Shown: positions 62,853-64,000 of the stretch, one piece after another
Position numbering within the stretch: the stretch's first letter is position 1
Layout of the letters: each line of letters starts with the position of its first letter
NCBI GenBank assembly: GCA_045598965.1
Contig: JAZRVH010000007.1
Coordinates: 94,261 to 158,260, forward strand
Origin: RGIG426 sp045598965
Lineage (GTDB): Bacteria > Bacillota > Clostridia > Oscillospirales > Acutalibacteraceae
DNA: 64,000 bases
Direction of reading: 5' to 3'
Made by a program: the position numbers and the translations under genes
The notes under the pieces: model-generated
What the model saw: only the letters and a program-made list of their open reading frames with translations
Databases searched by the model: none
What the model was told of the DNA's origin: nothing

Positions 62853-63782
62853 ATGAAAAAGATTCTTTCCCTGGTCGCGGTTCTCGCCATGGTTGTTACC
62901 TTGGTTTCCGTGGCTGCCTTCTCCGCCAGCGCTGCTTCGACGAAAGTGTACAAATTCACTTTCGAAGATGAGAACGCGACGTCCATCCTGAAAAAGGGCG
63001 GCGTCTACGTTGGCGAAGTTGTTGAATGGCCGGAAGGTTCCGGTAACCACTGCCTGCGCTATGAGCTCAACGCTGAGACTCAGACCGGTGCCGGCGGCGC
63101 GCATCCGTACATTTGGCCGGTGGGTATCGGCGGCGTCCTCGCTGCTCAGGGTGACTTGGAAGATACCGGTTCCGAATTCGAACTGAACATCGATTTCGCG
63201 TATGCCGGCTCCACCAAGGGCTCCTATATGTACCCGTTCATCCTCTTCAATGATGAGGAAGAGAACTATGCGGACCACAGCACCTATGCTCCTGGCTCCA
63301 ACGAGTTCAACACCGGTACGTTTAACTGGTCTGCCTACGAAGTCGGCGCTCCGGTCAATGGCCTGGGCAACGGCGGTATCTGCTTCTGCGACGAGAACAC
63401 TCTCGCCCAGGGCGCTTACATGTATGTCGACAACATCGAGTTCACCTGGATTGGTGACTGGACTGACGTTCCGAACACCTTCATCGGTTACGAGAACGGC
63501 ACTCCGTGCGAAGAGTCCGACATCGAAATGGGCACCATGGAGACGGATCCGTCTACTCCCGAGACCGAGCCGTCCGTTGAGCCGACCGGCGCCACCGGCG
63601 CTATCGGTGATGCTACCGGCGATGGCGTTGTCAACATGAAAGACGTTCTTGCTGCTCGTAAATACGTTGCCGGCCTGTCCACCGATCTCGATCTCGTGGC
63701 TGCCGACACCAACGGCGACGGCAAAGTCAACATGAAAGACGTTCTGAACATCCGCAAGATCGTTGCGGGTATGCCGTTCTAA
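62853..63782 (+). CDS. Dockerin protein with one carbohydrate-binding-like domain
   Basis: A 309-residue secreted protein. It has a signal peptide (LSLVAVLAMVVTLVSVAAFSASA), a domain of about 200 residues homologous to the first half of the 61190 protein (IWPVGIGGVL matches IWPEGISGVF, and YVDNIEFTWIG ends it), an Asp/Glu/Pro/Thr linker and a type I dockerin (GDATGDGVVNMKDVLAARK, DTNGDGKVNMKDVLNIRK). AAGAAGGAGAAG precedes ATG 62853. It is 79 bp before the second cohesin gene. Confidence 0.88.
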   Translation: MKKILSLVAVLAMVVTLVSVAAFSASAASTKVYKFTFEDENATSILKKGGVYVGEVVEWPEGSGNHCLRYELNAETQTGAGGAHPYIWPVGIGGVLAAQGDLEDTGSEFELNIDFAYAGSTKGSYMYPFILFNDEEENYADHSTYAPGSNEFNTGTFNWSAYEVGAPVNGLGNGGICFCDENTLAQGAYMYVDNIEFTWIGDWTDVPNTFIGYENGTPCEESDIEMGTMETDPSTPETEPSVEPTGATGAIGDATGDGVVNMKDVLAARKYVAGLSTDLDLVAADTNGDGKVNMKDVLNIRKIVAGMPF

Positions 63783-63860
63783 TCAGTCGTCACAGACGTA
63801 CTAACTTTGTTTTTAGCTCGTAAGAGTTAAAAAATATATTGAAAAAGGAGATTGATTCCC

Positions 63861-64000
63861 ATGAAAAAAGCACTTGCTATCCTCGTTGCTGTTATGCTGA
63901 TGGCTACCGTCTGCATGACCGCTTCCGCTGCCTCCTGCACCATGGCTTTCGACGCTGTCGAAGTCGAAGAAGGCACTGCCACTGTTGATGTTCCGCTGAA
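63861..64000 (+). CDS. Start of a second cohesin protein (truncated by window edge)
   Basis: The first 46 residues are visible. The signal peptide (ALAILVAVMLMATVCMTASA) and following FDAVEVEEGTATVDVPL are nearly the same as in the cohesin protein at 51613 (FDNVEVEEGTAQVVLPL). AAAAAGGAG precedes ATG. The gene continues past the window, and its end, including a possible anchor, cannot be seen. Confidence 0.8.
   Translation, partial: MKKALAILVAVMLMATVCMTASAASCTMAFDAVEVEEGTATVDVPL

Larger units (their letters stand above)
52970..63640. other. Segment with abundant GCGC, unlike the DNA before it
   Basis: Reading from 1 to about 52.9 kb I noticed no GCGC, although roughly 200 would be expected in 52 kb at about 50% GC. 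From 52.97 kb to about 63.6 kb it is frequent, for example in GGATAACGCGCAGG, CTGCGCAAG and TTCAGCGCGACC. The paralogous modules on the two sides of the border differ mainly in these codons. I read by eye and did not count. See the findings. Confidence 0.6.

Noticed and set aside
1..64000. Mobile elements, tRNA or rRNA genes
   Set aside because: I looked for transposase or integrase motifs, terminal repeats, tRNA T-loop words and rRNA motifs and found none I can support, so no attachment site was assigned to the island either.

Overview
The window looks like a chromosomal segment of a Gram-positive, probably spore-forming Clostridia member (Oscillospiraceae/Ruminococcaceae-like). The evidence is the dgt-dnaG-rpoD operon, a CwlD-type cortex amidase, a DnaD-domain/DnaC-like loader pair, four-cysteine L31, many TTG/GTG starts with strong GGAGG ribosome sites, and type I dockerin and cohesin proteins. 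No rRNA, tRNA, transposase or CRISPR array was seen.

Region 1 (1-17.5 kb, + strand) is an accessory island. One operon carries the end of a PP2C-like phosphatase, a Ser/Thr kinase with a zinc ribbon, a Upf1/DNA2-type SF1 helicase, a large unknown protein with a HEPN-like motif, a coiled-coil McrB-type AAA ATPase, a possible DUF2357-like partner and a 995-residue protein with a faint Hsp70/actin-like region. The genes overlap or nearly touch and end at a strong terminator. A second operon follows: a Cys-rich protein, a DarT1-like DNA ADP-ribosyltransferase, its NADAR-type antitoxin, a soluble FtsH-like AAA metalloprotease and a tiny EF-hand protein. Together this resembles a large phosphorylation-controlled defence or stress system with a toxin-antitoxin module beside it.

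Region 2 (17.5-31 kb) is housekeeping. On the minus strand are an unknown protein, a TSCPD protein, radA, cwlD, a membrane protein, a PASTA pseudokinase, and a DnaC-like loader with a DnaD-domain protein. On the plus strand are rpmE, a YigZ-family gene, dgt, dnaG, rpoD and an Rrf2 regulator.

Region 3 (31-48.4 kb) is a carbohydrate uptake and breakdown locus behind a perfect sigma-A promoter. It has two solute-binding proteins (one a 1020-residue fusion), two permease pairs, an NHL-propeller membrane protein, a Yip1-like protein, a large lipoprotein, a GH94-like glycoside phosphorylase and an unknown probable TIM-barrel protein. It has no ABC ATPase, so a shared ATPase elsewhere is likely.

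Region 4 (48.6-64 kb) is a surface-protein and cohesin/dockerin locus. It has six secreted proteins ending in type I dockerins, one complete single-cohesin protein with a sortase-like tail, and the start of a second cohesin protein at the window edge. None of the dockerin proteins has a glycosidase domain I recognise. An AraC regulator, a sugar nucleotidyltransferase and a hexosamine-1-kinase-like phosphotransferase sit inside this locus. From about 52.9 kb to 63.6 kb the tetranucleotide GCGC becomes common; I did not notice it in the preceding 52 kb. This points to a recent transfer or an assembly join.
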